DNA of 64,000 nucleotides, taken from positions 849,531 to 913,530 of the forward strand of contig NC_030855.1 in NCBI RefSeq assembly GCF_000208745.1. The letters run 5' to 3'. The notes under the pieces were generated by a model. It saw only the letters and a list, made by a program, of their open reading frames with translations, made no database searches and was not told the DNA's origin. Positions 23,801 to 35,800 of the stretch are shown in pieces; the stretch's first letter is position 1; the number at the start of each line of letters is the position of its first letter. The position numbers and the translations under genes were made by a program. Source of the DNA: Theobroma cacao. Lineage: Eukaryota; Streptophyta; Magnoliopsida; Malvales; Malvaceae.

Positions 23801-24171
23801 AAATTGAAGTTTCACCAACATAGTCTTTATTATTTTGGACCACATACTGTGCATTCCTTCGGTTTATGTGACAGATGCAAAAACCATGTTAGTGGGGCAC
23901 CTCTCTATCACTGCATGGAGTGTGGTATTTCTTTGCATTTTGGATGTGTTCAAATACCACATTCAATTAAATCCAAATGTCACATTCATCCTTTGACTCT
24001 TAAAGATAGTTTTGTGGAAGATGATTCAGGAGAATACTATTGCAACATTTGCGAAGAAGAAAGGAACTCAGAAAATCATGTCTATTGTTGTGAAGAATGT
24101 GATGGACAATTTGTTGCTCACATTGAGTGCATGCTTCCTACAGTAAGTTTATTATCATCGTTATCTTTGTA

Positions 24172-24720
24172 GAAGTTTTCCATACCACATATTATTTAAT
24201 TTTTTTTGAAGGAAAATAAGAATCTAAATCACACATACACATCACAAGATCATATCCACCACCTTTATTAATGTTCAAAGTACATCATAAGTCCCAGACT
24301 ATAGATTTTTCCTTAATTTAGTTCCTCTACTCAAAATTGATTAATTTAGTCCTATAATATGAGATTTTATGCAATTGAGTCCTTTTGGCTTACTCTGTCC
24401 AAATTAACCGTTAGTGTTGCTGACATGGCATTGACATGTCAGAAGATGTTGATGTGGCATTAACGTATCAGTTTAAAAAAAAAATTTGGCCACATGATTT
24501 TTTTTCTTTCATTTTTCCAAAACTATATTGTTTCAAGCCTACTATTTAAAGCACATTTTGTTGTATTTCATTTTTCTTTCTTTCCTTTTCTCCTTAGCTC
24601 TCTTTTTTCTCTCACCACCTTGCCTTTTTGATCTCCCCCAAATTCCAACCCCTAAATGTACCAATCACTAATGGTCAAAAAATTTAATAAAAATAGAAAA
24701 AAAATCATTTTTTTGGCCCC
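24172..24720 (+). repeat. Left arm of PP2-flanking inverted repeat, copy 2
   Basis: Lies in intron 3 directly after the exon 3 donor and pairs with 25905-26334 plus 28540-28690. It has an extra duplicated stretch near GACATGGCATTGACATGTCAG compared with the other copies. Confidence 0.75.
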
Positions 24721-24891
24721 CTTTCCCTTAGTCAGGATAGTTTTTTTCTAAATCTATCCTAATTTTTCTAGATCTAAAATCATAAAATCATAAAATCATA
24801 AACTTGAAAAAAAAAAAAACCTTGCTTCTTTCCATCGTTGGGTCCTCAACTTCGTGTTGATGGTCACGGGGTTGTGTTTTTCATGTTGTAG

Positions 24892-25715
24892 GATTTTGAA
24901 TTTGTAGATGGAAATTTTCATGAATTTGCTGACTCACCTACTAAGAGGTCCTCTATGGATAAGTTGCTTTCTCAACCCCATGAAGAGGTTTACTTAAACC
25001 AAAATAGAATGGTAGTTATCTCTTATATATGTTCATTTTAAAGATCTTATCTTTTATGCAAAAATGAATTTTATATTACGAATAGTTGAATGGAAGGAAA
25101 GTTTCATGATTTTGTGGGTGCCATTGTTGTTGCAGAAGTATTGGGTGGATAAAAAGTCAAACAAATATTGCTTCATGTTGTTTGCAAGAGATCTCTTAAT
25201 CAGTTGGGTGGAAGACCAACGTTACTGGCACTGGTCATACCAAAAAGAAACAAACAGGTTAGTGTAGATTTATTATCCATTCAGAATCCTTACTTCAAGT
25301 TCCAGCTCAACAAGTTTTCTAATCTGTAAACTTTTTATTCTATAGTGATGTGTTAATTGATGTTGCCGAACTTCTAGCTGTGTGTTGGCTAGAAATGCGT
25401 GTGAAATTTAATGTAAAAAAGCTTTCACCAAAAACTTTGTATGGAGTTGTGTTCGTGTTTAAGTTGACAAATGAAGCATATGGATGGGATATTCCAGTGA
25501 ACTTTGGATTCACTCTTCCAAATGGGTACAAGGATGAACTCAAGGAAACTTTGATGACCAAGCCGAAAGGAGTATGGATAGAAATCCCTGTCGGAGAATT
25601 TACAACTTCATCCGAAATTGTTGGAGAATTAGATATTTACTGTCACCAATATGATGTATTGACATGGAAGGGAGGACTTATTATTAAAGGAGTTTCTATT
25701 CTACCAAAGAACTAA
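24892..25715 (+). CDS. PP2 module of copy 2 (exons 4-6), intact
   Basis: Exon 4 (40 codons) ends YLNQNRM; exon 5 encodes KYWVDKKSNKYCFMLFARDL and the conserved W-x3-D-x-R-Y-W-x-W motif (WVEDQRYWHW); exon 6 encodes DVLIDVAELLAVCWLEMRV through GVWIEIPVGEF to WKGGLIIKGVSILPKN. These are the hallmarks of PP2-A/Nictaba-like lectin domains, which bind N-acetylglucosamine-type glycans in the cytosol, nucleus or sieve elements. The domain is full length (about 160 residues) with no lesion, so if the upstream TAA is bypassed the fusion could be functional. A separate PP2-only transcript would need its own promoter; none is evident. Confidence 0.85.
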
Positions 25716-25904
25716 GTTATAAATTTGTATTTTCTCACAATAAATCTCAAAGTACTATGGTTTTTTTATTTGTTCTTATTCTTGCAAATTCCAAAATGAA
25801 ATGAACTTAAAAGGAACCAACTCATCTAATTATCAACTCTACACTTGAACCAATTTTGTAGTCCTCATTATACAATATAGGTTCCATGGTAAATGCTGCA
25901 AACA

Positions 25905-26334
25905 AGCCAAATGATTTTTTGGTATTTTTTATTAGATTTTTTGGGATTAAAATCTGGGATAGAAGGATTTAATAAGGAGGGAGAGAGAAGAAAGGTAGAA
26001 AGAGAAGGAAGAAAAGGGAAAATGAGAAAAAAATACTAAATGTGATTTAAATAATAGGCTTAAAATGAAATAATTTTGGACAAATGAGAGAAAAAAGAAA
26101 AAGAAAAAGAAAAGGCACATGACCGATTTTTTCTTTTAATTTGACACGTTAGGGTCAAGTCAATGTTTTCTGACATGTTAACACGATGTTAGCACCATTA
26201 ATAGTTAATTTGGATGGAGTTAAGTAGAGGGATTTAATGGTATAATATCATAAAGTACATGACTAAATTAATCAGTTTGAATAGTTGGACTAAATTGATA
26301 AAAAAAATCTTTAATATGATGACTTATGAGGCAC
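25905..26334 (-). repeat. Right arm of PP2-flanking inverted repeat, copy 2, inner part
   Basis: Reverse complement of the inner part of 24172-24720. It is split at 26334 by a LINE fragment and resumes at 28540-28690 (ACTTTGACCATTAATAAATTC and onward). Confidence 0.75.
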
Positions 26335-26369
26335 CCTTTTTTTATATATAGTGAAAAAAGAATAACCTA

Positions 26370-26762
26370 TTACATCATTCTAAGCCAAGCAACTCCTAAA
26401 ACATCAGCTAGTAAAAGAGAAATAATGCTAGAAGGAGGAGACTCAAAAACACTAAGTACCAAAGGTAAATTATCATGATGAGTGGCCATCCAGTCGGCAC
26501 ATTGGTTCGCTTCACAAGGTATGTGAGATATTTTACAATCCCAATCTCGTAGGAGTAGTTCTTTTATATTCCTCAGCAACTTGACATTAGGATCTAAAAT
26601 ATTACTTTCCATCGACAACTTCTGTATAGCAAAGAGGGAGTCAGACTCCACTTGAACCTTCCTAAATCCCCTTCTCCAACACAAATTTAAACCTTGAAAT
26701 AATGCCCATAGCTCAGCATTTATCGAAAAAATTATACCAATTTTATGAATGAAACCTAGCAT
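26370..26762 (-). pseudogene. LINE RNase H domain
   Basis: The minus-strand frame has NAELWALFQGL, VQVESDSLFAIQ and HIPCEANQCADWMA, the core acidic and histidine motifs of plant LINE RNase H (RVT_3). It is separated from the reverse transcriptase frame by stops around 26957-27151, so the polyprotein is broken. The expected N-terminal DG motif lies beyond the frame start and is degraded. Confidence 0.85.
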
Positions 26763-27151
26763 CCATTCTCCCTTGTCATCACGAATAATTCCACCTGCCG
26801 CTGCTTCACCAGGTTGGCCTCTGGCACTCCATCAACATTTAGTTTAACAAATGTCTTGCTCGGTTTTTTCCAAGAAATCAATACTTCATGTTTCACCTTT
26901 TGTTGAGTTTTACTTAAGATATCAAAAGCCTCTTTGGTTTTCGTCCAGATTTGCTGCTACGGATTATGAGGCCATGTAAAAGAGCTATCAAAGATGAGAA
27001 GATTTCTCCAATACCAAAATAGCCATATGGTGTACACAAAGATAGAACTCCACGGCAACCCATCAAAAACAGTATTATCTTGAATATTCTTCAGTATCCA
27101 TTGCTGTAAGTTGAGACTGAAAAAATCAGAACAGAATAAATTTCCTCTCAA

Positions 27152-28528
27152 CTACAACCAGACATTTTTGGAAATATTGCAATCCCTTAAATCATGCAGT
27201 ATATCTTCATTAGAGCTGCCACAACGGATGTAACCAGGAGATGAACTCAAGTTCCTTTTAGCTAACCAAAAGGAAGTTGGTAAAGAATCATGAAGTACTC
27301 TCCATAGAAAAACACGAACCTTACTAGAGCTTTTGATTTGCCATACCTGTTTCCAAAAATTCATGCTAGATTTATTTTTCTCCATTTGAAGAACATAGGC
27401 TGACTTAACTGAGAAAACTCCATTGCTTGTTTCCAACCAAAAGCCAACGTCTTCTTCCTCACTAGTTGGATCTATAAGAACAGCAACTATCATGGAGACA
27501 ATTTCTGGAGGAAGCAAATGTGTAAGCATATCAAAATCCCAATTACCAGCCTCATTGCAAAAACTTGCAACAGATAATTCTGCTTCAAGAGCTGAGATCT
27601 CAGCACTAACATATTTTATTAAAGGTCCACAGCTCAACCAATTGTCAGTCCAGAATTTTGTTGAGTGCCCATTACATACATTTTTCCCCAAACCTCTCAC
27701 CAATACATCACGTCCTTTTAGAATGCTTCTCCAAACATAGGAGTTTGATGCCTTAGCCTTCACATTCAAAAGATCCTGACTTCTCAAATATTTCTTTTTA
27801 AGAATATCTATCCACAAGCTTTTCTTATCAGTCCATAAACTCCAACCAAGTTTGGCTAGAAGAGCAAGATTAAATTTTCTAGAGTCCCTTATTTGCAAAC
27901 CACCTTCAGCTTTATTTAAGCAAACTTTCTCCCAACTAACACTATGAATTTTTCTGGTTTCTCCAATGTGCCCCCAAATAAAGTTTCGATTCAATCTATC
28001 TATTTCTTGAATAACATTTTCAGGAATGAATATTGTTTGCATTAGATGAGCCGTCATAGAGCTTGTCATGGATTGCACTAAGGCAATTCTCCCAGCCATA
28101 GACAGATTTCTATTATTCCATCCTTCCAACTTTTGCTTCACCTTATTAAGCAGCTCAGAAAAAATTCCTTTAGAGAGACGACCATGGATTACTGGTGTTC
28201 CAAGATATTTTCCAAAACTTTTAATTAATGGAATCTTGGCAATTCTACTGAGGGCTCTTGCTTTTATATCACATAAATTTGAAGAAACCAACATGCGAGA
28301 TTTTACGAGACTCACCTTTTGTCCTAAAGCTTCACAGAAATTATCTAAGATTCTCATCATAGTTTTCACTTGATTCGTTGTAGCAGCTCCAAATAACATC
28401 AAGTCATCTGCAAAGCAAATATGAGACAAATTCGGTCCCTTTCTCGTTAGTTGGAAAGGCTTCCATTTACTAATCTTGATTGCATCATCTAGCAGGTGAG
28501 ATAATTTTTCTAGACACAATACAAACAA
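27152..28528 (-). pseudogene. LINE reverse transcriptase, C-terminal part
   Basis: 458 open residues on the minus strand. The frame contains the catalytic FADD box (CFADDLMLFG), the KSxxxxS and KYLGTPV region, the thumb segment (GWNNRNLSMAGRIALVQS), a long conserved connection domain (W..VCLNKAEGGLQIRDSRKFNLALLAK) and a degraded zf-RVT motif near the end (FWKQVWQI ... VFLWRVLHDSLPT). Fingers and endonuclease domains are absent through 5' truncation. The frame is unusually long for a dead element, so the insertion is fairly young. Confidence 0.9.
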
Positions 28529-28539
28529 ATAGGGTGATA

Positions 28540-28690
28540 GACTTATGAGGCACTTTGACCATTAATAAATTCCAATCAACCAAAAAGATGGTCGATATGA
28601 TCATGTGATATGTGTATGTGTAATTTAAATTCTTATTTTTCTTCAAAAAAATTCAACAATGCGGTATAAAAAATTCTATATACAGAGAGA
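28540..28690 (-). repeat. Right arm of inverted repeat, copy 2, outer part
   Basis: Resumes after the LINE and runs to AAAAATTCTATATACAG, the reverse complement of the sequence just after the exon 3 donor. Confidence 0.7.
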
Positions 28691-29625
28691 GAAAATAATT
28701 GTTGGCACCTTAGCATTTTGTGAAACCTTTTCTGAAACCTTTTCAGCACTTTGAAGCTTTGTCCATTAATTAATGAGCTTGTCTTGACGCTATACAGAAC
28801 CTTTTGTTTCTTTTTGACCTTCTGCAATCTTGAGTAGGGCTAGTTGTGTATATAGTAAAGCCCAGTCGTGCATACGCCACACAAAAGGCTCTAATCGTAT
28901 AGGTATTTCGAGGATAAATTCTGGGGTGAGTCATGCTGAATGTAAGACTCATAAAAGCATTCTTCCCTTCCATAGCTTATTGAAAGAAATTTATTTTTCA
29001 AAAAAAAAAAAGAGATTAGGAGCACTTCATAAATGAAGGGGTTTAGTTTGAGTTAATAGCTTCAAGTATGGAAGATGAAAAAGAAGATTCCGTTGCTTAT
29101 TTTTTTCCTTTGTTTTTGTTTTCTTGTGTCAGCATTATTTTATGTCGACATCCTTATCAATTCATCATGGTTAGTCATCAGTAGCTTCAATAATTATGCT
29201 TCCCAACAAAAAGTTTATAAGGAAAAATAAGAGATTCCAAAATTAAAACTTTTATATCCTTTGAAAAACCAATGTAAATAGACAAGGTTGATTTTTTTTT
29301 TATTTCAAAAAAGTGATTTGATTCCGAAATGCATGAAGTGCCTGATGCTTTTCTTGTTTTCTCTCCTTTTCTGTTTTCTTTTTGAGATACAAAATTGTGG
29401 TACTAGCATCTTGATAGCCACATTTGAAATAAAAGGGTAGTAATTAAAATAAGTATTTTATCTTTAATGATGAGTAAGTTTTCTTTGGCCTTTTCTTTTT
29501 CATATTCTCTCAATAATTTCCTTCTTTAAATATATAGAGAAAAAAAACAATGTTGATAGGACATAAAGCACATGCCATTTTCTTGTTTTTGGTACAAAGG
29601 GTTGAGGAAATCTTTGTTTAGGTTT

Positions 29626-29635
29626 TATATTTAAA
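29626..29635 (+). promoter_or_regulatory. TATA box in orphan promoter block A
   Basis: TATATTTAAA followed by CACTCTTTCTCATCAAGAGG, as before copy 3, but with no DC1 frame downstream. Confidence 0.45.
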
Positions 29636-30532
29636 CACTCTTTCTCATCAAGAGGCTAGCAATTGATCATCTCTCTCTTTTCATCTACCCAAATTTCTTT
29701 CTTTGTTTATATGAGAAAACAAGGCAGAGACTTTTCTGCCATGGGGATATCCTGTACTTGCTTTTGACAGAAGTTTAGTACCTCTTCAAGTCCTCAATCG
29801 TCTTGGCACTGCAAAGAGGGGGGTGTAGCTAGAAATTAACAACATAAAAATGCAAGCAAGACTGCTGATGCGAATGATTTAACAACATAAACAATTCTTT
29901 GAATGCCAAATACACTTTCATATATTTAAGCTTATTCTTCATAATGTGTAGGAGTACAGGGCATTTTATTCAATTATATTTTCATTAGATTGTAGGGAAA
30001 AGAAAGCTAGAGAATCTTTTCATGACAATGGCAAAGAGACAAAGGAGAGAAAACATTTTTAGACAATGATTCAAAATTTTTATTAATAAGTTAAAAAATT
30101 ACAGCAAACTAGCATAAAGTCAAAAAACCATTTTCTGCTCCTTTTATTCTCTCTTGGCCAGAAGCGATGTCCATTCTCAAACTAGTGAATTGGCAAATAA
30201 GTGGCTGCCTTTCTTGTATACTTTTGCGTTGAATGACCAAATACTTGTCCACTCTGTATGAATTTATGTTAATATTGAAGTTTTTTATATTTAAATGGAT
30301 TTGTATTTGATGTATTGATAATGTATAAAAAATACATTGTTAGTGCATTAAATATAAATCTTATTTAAATAGATTAGGAGTACTTAAGAATTGTAGGGGG
30401 TTTAATTTGAGTTAGTAACTTTTTGCATGAAAGAAGAAAAAGGAGATTTTGCTGCTATTTTTTTTTTGTATTTGTATTTGTTTTATTGTCTCGGCTTGAT
30501 TTTATGTCAAGAGCCTTATCAATTCAGCATGG

Positions 30533-30632
30533 TTTTTTTTTTTTTTTTTTTTATAATTGGAGGAAGAAGATTCGAACCCTACTCTTTAGGCAGGAGGATA
30601 ATGCACTAACCAATGAGTCAAATGCTCAAGTG
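30533..30632 (-). mobile_element. Short tRNA-derived SINE-like insertion
   Basis: About 100 bases flanked by TTATCAATTCAGCATGG (30516-30532) and TTATCAATTCATCATGG (30633-30649), a 17-base target duplication with one mismatch. On the minus strand it has an A-box-like TCATTGGTTAGTGC, a B-box-like GGTTCGAATC and a poly(A) tail (the T-run at 30533-30553). The paralogous block at 43805-43840 has the uninterrupted site. Confidence 0.82.
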
Positions 30633-31189
30633 TTATCAATTCATCATGGTTAGTCATCAATAGCTTCAATAACGATGCTTCCCAAAAAAGTTTAGAAGGG
30701 AAAATAGGGGATTCCAAACTTAAAACCTTGATGTCCTTGATGCTTTTCTTGTTTTTCTGTCCTTTTCTATTTATTGTTTTAGTTACAAAATTGTGGAAGT
30801 AGCATCTTCATAGCTACATTTTCAATAAAAAAAATACCAATTTAAAGAAGCATTTTATCTTATGAGTAAGTTTTCTTTGATCCTTTTCTTTCTCTTGAAA
30901 GACAAAGAGAATAGTACTCCATAAAAAAAGGTGTGTCTTAATTAAATTATTTGAAGGCAAGAAATTAAGATTAGCATCAGTATTCACTTTCAAATTCTCA
31001 TAATTATTTCCTTCTTTAAATAAAGAAAAAGTTAATGTTATTTTTATCACTCACTCGATCAATTAATTTACAATTATTGTTGTATTATCAAAATGAATCG
31101 TAATCATAACATACGCACGATGTGTTTTCATCGTGCAAGTAATTGTTGCATAACTAAAGCAAAAGAAAAGTAATTGCTATATAACATTG

Positions 31190-31512
31190 TTTACTTAGAA
31201 AGCAATATTTAACTAAAGAAAAAAATGGTAATTCCAAAGTTAAAATCTTTATTCTCTTAAAAACCAGTAAATAGAGCAAAGTTGATTCTCTATAAAGTGA
31301 TTTGACTCCAAAATGCTTTCCTTGATGCTTTTCTTCTTTTGTAAACAAAACACTTCTGCTTGCTAAAGTAAAGTGGGAATCAATTAAGTATGGTACAAAT
31401 TATAGATATGCATACATTTATGCTACCTGTGATACTTTGCTTTAGAGTTATTTTTTTCATGTCTTCTTTTTGTCTTTCTTAATACCAATCACTTTTACAT
31501 AGAATTTAATTT
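31190..31512 (+). repeat. DC1 5'-flank module joined to exon 3 end
   Basis: Matches the module upstream of the other DC1 genes (CATTTATGCTACCTGTGATAC) and runs straight into the last codons of a DC1 exon 3 at 31513, so a deletion removed everything between. Confidence 0.6.
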
Positions 31513-31970
31513 GAAAAATGTGATGGACAATTTGTTGCTCACATTGAGTGTTTGCTTCCTATAGTAAGTTCATCACCATGATCTTTTATGTAGAACTTTT
31601 TGACGGAAAATAAAAATCTAAATTACACATACCACATGATTCGTTAATTGGAATTTATTAATCTAAGCTCCTTCGATAAATTTTAATATAATAGGCTTTA
31701 TATTTTACATAAAGAGCTCTCCTTTTATCTTATTTTCTAGTAGAAGCCAAATTGAATTTTTGCATGTGCTTGGTAAAACTTATTATTTAAAGTTTTTTTT
31801 GTATAATTTGTGGACAAATTATACATAGACTATATATGCTAAACATTGCAATTTATTTTCTTGGAATAGTATAATAATTTTGAGGTTACATTTTTAGAAC
31901 CTAACGAAATCTATGCTTTCAAGAGGAAGAAGTTGAACCAGCACCAGAGGCTTCTTGCATTTTGAATTAA
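31513..31970 (+). pseudogene. Relic of a PP2-less DC1 gene
   Basis: 31513-31563 encodes the end of the twelfth DC1 domain (EKCDGQFVAHIECLLPI) and keeps the donor ATA|GTAAGT. The intron follows and then an acidic tail exon-equivalent at 31923-31970 (EEEVEPAPEASC ... stop), whose acceptor AG has become AA. The intron contains the outer left-arm sequence up to ATTAAT and then continues without a PP2 cassette. Exons 1, 2 and most of exon 3 are gone. Confidence 0.7.
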
Positions 31971-34240
31971 TCTATGTACTATACAGGCTGAGAGCTAAAG
32001 GAATCAAACAAGAGCAAAGAAAATCCAGCCTTCGAGGAATCAATAGAGGAGCAGCAGAGTGATGAAGAAAACTCTTCCTTTATTCATTTTCTAAATAAGA
32101 GCTATTGATGCCTTTGTTTGGCATCAGAAGAGTAATTTAGTTAATTACTGTTTCTACATTGAAAAAGGTCATGCAAGAAGTCTCTTTCTTTCTTTCATTC
32201 TTGACTTTGTTTGCTTGCTTGTGGTGGTTATTCTGATGCATAGATTGCTACAAGGGATACTTCGTGACCCTAAAGCTCTTATTTGGGTTTCTTATTTGTA
32301 CTTTTAAAAAAAAAAAATTGAGAAAAGGGAGATTCGAACCGTGCTTAATCATGCACCAACTAATAGTATGATTTCTTCATAAATTTAAAGTAATCTAAAA
32401 TTTAAATTAATTACAATTCAATTCAATGATCATCCAAACAGATAATGTCATTAGTATCATCAAGCAACCATAAAAACTAAAAATTTTGTAATTCAAATGT
32501 ACCACGAAATAATAGAATATGGATTGAATCGTGGATACCGAATGATAGAAAGGTGATGTAGTATTGGTGAAGCTATAACATTTGGTTTTATCCCACGTCT
32601 CAACTCATAATTTTCATATTTTCTATGACTTACTCTTTTATTACCTTATTTGTTAATTATTTTTTTATTATTTTAAATACGAGGATCAACATTTTCCATA
32701 TATTGTTTCAAAGAGCTGACAACTAACTAAATTGTTGGTTGATTGTGGGAATGAGAGATAAATTCCACACTACTTAGTTGGATAGAACAGCAATGGAGAA
32801 AATATTGAAAATTAATGTTGCCCTTGCTTGGCTTAGATGAAGCATTATTTTTTTTTTTTGCCTCGAACATATACTTTTTCAATTAATTGAAACTTCTATT
32901 TAAAAGGAAATGAAAAAAGGGATTCCAAATTTAAAACCAACAAGTAGAGTGAGGTTGATTCTCTATAATGTGATTTGATTCTAAAATGCTTGAGGCCCTT
33001 GATGTTTTTATTCTTTTGTAAACAAAACACCCTCACTGGCTAAACTAAATTGGGAATCAATTTAGTATGACACAATTTATAAAAATGAATACATTTATGC
33101 CACCAATGATACTTTGCTTCAGAGTTACCTCTATACTGTCTTCTTTTTGACTTTCCTAATATAGATCACTTTTACATAGAATTTAATTTTATTTGTACAG
33201 TTCGATTGTTGTGCTGCTGGGGTACAGTGATAGAGGGGTCAATTTGATGTAAGTTAATCAACTTGGATTTACAGCATAAAACTCAACCAAATTCCGACAA
33301 AGATTTGTTCCCAATCCATACACATATGACGAAATTGAAGCAATTTTATCTAAAGGAGATGAGCTTAATTTCATTCCAATAAGTTACTTGAGTGATTTAC
33401 TTTGAAGAAGTAAATTTGCATGTCAATAGTGAAAATATTGATCAATATAATTACTTTTGGCTGAAAAAAAAAGAAAATATAGAATTACCACTAGGGCTTA
33501 CTAAATTTGATAAATAAATCATCTTAATAAGCAATAAATATGTATGCGAGGGCTAATTATCTGAGTTAACATTCCGTGAAATATACATCAAAATTGATGT
33601 TAATATTCTAGGTTGTGATTAAGTCAAATATTCAAGTTTTTAACATTTGAATAGATTAGGAGTATTTCATAAACGAGGGGGTTTAGTTTGAGGTAATAGC
33701 TTCAAGTATGGAAGAAGAAAAACAAGATTATGCTGCTTATATTTTTCGTTATTTTAATATTTTCTTGTCTCAAGTTGATTTTATGTCAACACTTATCAAT
33801 TCATCAAGGTTAGTCATCAATAGCTTCAATAATTATGATTCCCAACAAAAAGTTTAAAAGGGAAAATAAGGATTCGAAACTTAAAACCTTTATCCTCTTA
33901 AAACCAATAAATAGAGTGATTTGATAATGTGATTTGATTCGGAAATGCATAAGGAGATTAATGCTTTTCTTATTTTTTTTTCATATTTACTGTTTTAAAT
34001 ACAAAATTGTGGTAGTAGTCTTGATATCCACATTTAGAATATCAAAGTAGCAATTAAAAGAAGCATTTTATCTTTAATGATGAGTAAGCTTTCTTCGATC
34101 CTTTTCTCTTTTTTGAAAGACAAAGCGAATAATATTCTTTCCTTGCTTAAATAGAGGCAAAAAAAAAAAAAACAATGTTGACAGAGCATGAAGCATATGC
34201 CATATTCTTCTATTTGGTTCAAAGGCTTGAGGGAATCTTT
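31971..34240. other. Upstream region of copy 3, repeat-rich
   Basis: No gene is seen. 31980-32080 still shows the acidic repeat in decayed form (EEQQSDEE). 32800-33330 is another copy of the 5'-flank module, and 33620-34240 matches the proximal flank of copy 2 and the orphan blocks. A possible SINE remnant with GATTCGAACCGTGC lies near 32330. Confidence 0.5.
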
Positions 34241-34250
34241 GTTTAGCTTT

Positions 34251-34260
34251 TATATTTAAA
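34251..34260 (+). promoter_or_regulatory. TATA box of copy 3
   Basis: TATATTTAAA is 75-85 bases before the ATG at 34335 and is conserved in sequence and spacing with copy 2 and both orphan promoter blocks. Confidence 0.65.
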
Positions 34261-34334
34261 CACTCTTTCACATAAAGAGCCTATTGGTCATCTCTCTTTC
34301 TCGTCATCTACCAAAATTTCTTTCTTTGTTTAAG

Positions 34335-35700
34335 ATGGATATCAAACCCGTCCTTCTTCATGAACATCACTTGCTCTTTGATGAATACAATGAATCAAAG
34401 GCACTTTGTGAACTATGCAATAAGAAAATTTCTGATTTATCCTATTCTTGTGAAAGATGTAACTTTTCGTTACATAATTCCTGCGTTCAACGACAACTAC
34501 CTCCTCAGATAAGTGCACATCCTTTCCATTCCCAACACAATCTTACTCTCTCATGCTCAAAACACATAGATTACATATGTGCTAAATGTTTCAATCTTTC
34601 TCGAGGCCATAGATACTATTGCAAAGATTGTGATTTTAGCCTTGAGTATTCATGTGCTTTTCCAATCAATGATGAGAAAAATAGACTCAATGATGAGACA
34701 TCCAAAAAAATTGGTCTTCTCAGCAATTCGTTGACCTTATTTAACTATAGGAGAGTGAAAAAGTACGAGTATATATGTAGTTGGTGTGAGATGCATCTGT
34801 CTGGAATGTCTTATGGTTGTCTTGAAAATGGTGTTTATATCTGGTTCCACGAGTCTTGCCTAATCAACATCCCTAGCATAAACCCATTTCATCCATCACA
34901 CCCTCTTTCATTACTCAACATTCGCTTTGATAATGGGCTTTGCAATGCTTGCAACCTACCAATATGGGAGTTCGGAAAAGCCTATTGTTGTAGAAAATGC
35001 GAATTCCACCTTCATGTTCACTGTGCTAAACTACAACCCAGTCTCAAGGTTGAGTTACATGAGCATGATCTTACTTTTTTTCGAATAAAAGCTACGGCTA
35101 CCCACCTGTGCAAGATATGTGGTTTTAATTTTGATTCTATAGGGAAGGAAAGTCCTTTTTATCGTTGTGTTCAGTGTAATTTCAATTACCATTTCTATTG
35201 TCTTAAAATACCGTATTCTACTTCACATAAGTATCATAGGCATGATCTCAAGCTTATGGATTCATTTGTAGAAGATGATTTTAAGGAATATTATTGTGAT
35301 ATATGTGAAGAAGAAAGAAAACCAAAGCATTGTGGTTACTGTTGCAGGAAATGCAAATTTGTTGCTCATATTGAATGTGCACTCAATAAGGTAAGGAGAC
35401 ATTTACTCTCTTTGTAAAGAAATTTATTAAATGTTTTTTTCATTTGATAAACTATTAATTATTTGATCATAGGTGACATATAATATGCCCCTTAGAAAAA
35501 TTTTGATGCTAATATTTTCACTTCCCCAGGTTGTAGATATGAAACTTGACCAAAGTTCGACCTCTAATTTGTTGGATAGCGAAGCTTCAACATCAAAGGT
35601 GATGGAATTGGGTCTTCTATATAAATATTATTGTGATATTTTCATTGTTAATAATTTTTTTTTGAGGTTTACATCCCTTTTAGGTCTTCTATAATTCCTT

Positions 35701-35758
<58 letters not shown>

Positions 35759-35759
35759 N

Positions 35760-35800
<41 letters not shown>

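Larger units (their letters stand above)
20903..25715 (+). pseudogene. DC1-PP2 fusion gene, copy 2 (one nonsense codon)
   Basis: Exons: 20903-21970 (356 codons), 22098-22184 (29 codons), 23090-24142 (351 codons), 24892-25011 (40 codons), 25136-25257 and 25346-25715. Every internal junction keeps phase and has GT/AG sites; the product would be about 939 residues with twelve DC1 domains and a C-terminal PP2 domain. The only lesion seen is TAA at 21056-21058 (codon 52), where copies 1 and 3 have CAA in the QLP context. After it the frame is open to the normal stop, which suggests either a very recent pseudogene, use of a downstream ATG (for example 21131, losing the first DC1 domain and part of the second), or a sequencing error. 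Promoter with TATA box is present. Exon 2 is six codons longer than in copy 3 and ends differently. Confidence 0.85.
26335..28539 (-). mobile_element. 5'-truncated LINE retrotransposon
   Basis: A 14-base direct repeat, GACTTATGAGGCAC, sits at 26321-26334 and 28540-28553. Between them, on the minus strand, lie the last part of a LINE reverse transcriptase, an RNase H domain and a short A-rich 3' end (T-run at 26335-26345). This is the classic form of target-primed reverse transcription with early stop, so the endonuclease and the front of the reverse transcriptase were never copied. It interrupts the right arm of copy 2's inverted repeat. Confidence 0.92.
28740..31270 (+). repeat. Orphan promoter block, copy A
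   Basis: About 2.4 kb that aligns in order with 42456-44446. It starts TTGAAGCTTTGTCCATTA, includes a DC1-type proximal promoter (TATA at 29626-29635 and the CATCAAGAGGCTAG leader), but where a DC1 ATG should follow (about 29710) the sequence switches to unrelated DNA (GAGAAAACAAGGCAGAG onward). No long frame is present. It also holds a SINE at 30533-30632 absent from the other copy. Confidence 0.7.

Noticed and set aside
30555..30630. A tRNA gene
   Set aside because: A-box and B-box-like motifs are present but there is no cloverleaf, and the poly(A) tail and target duplication identify a SINE.
34284..34334. Upstream in-frame ATG extending copy 3 by 17 residues
   Set aside because: This leader is not coding in copies 1 and 2, where the conserved start aligns at the MDIKP or MAIKS methionine.
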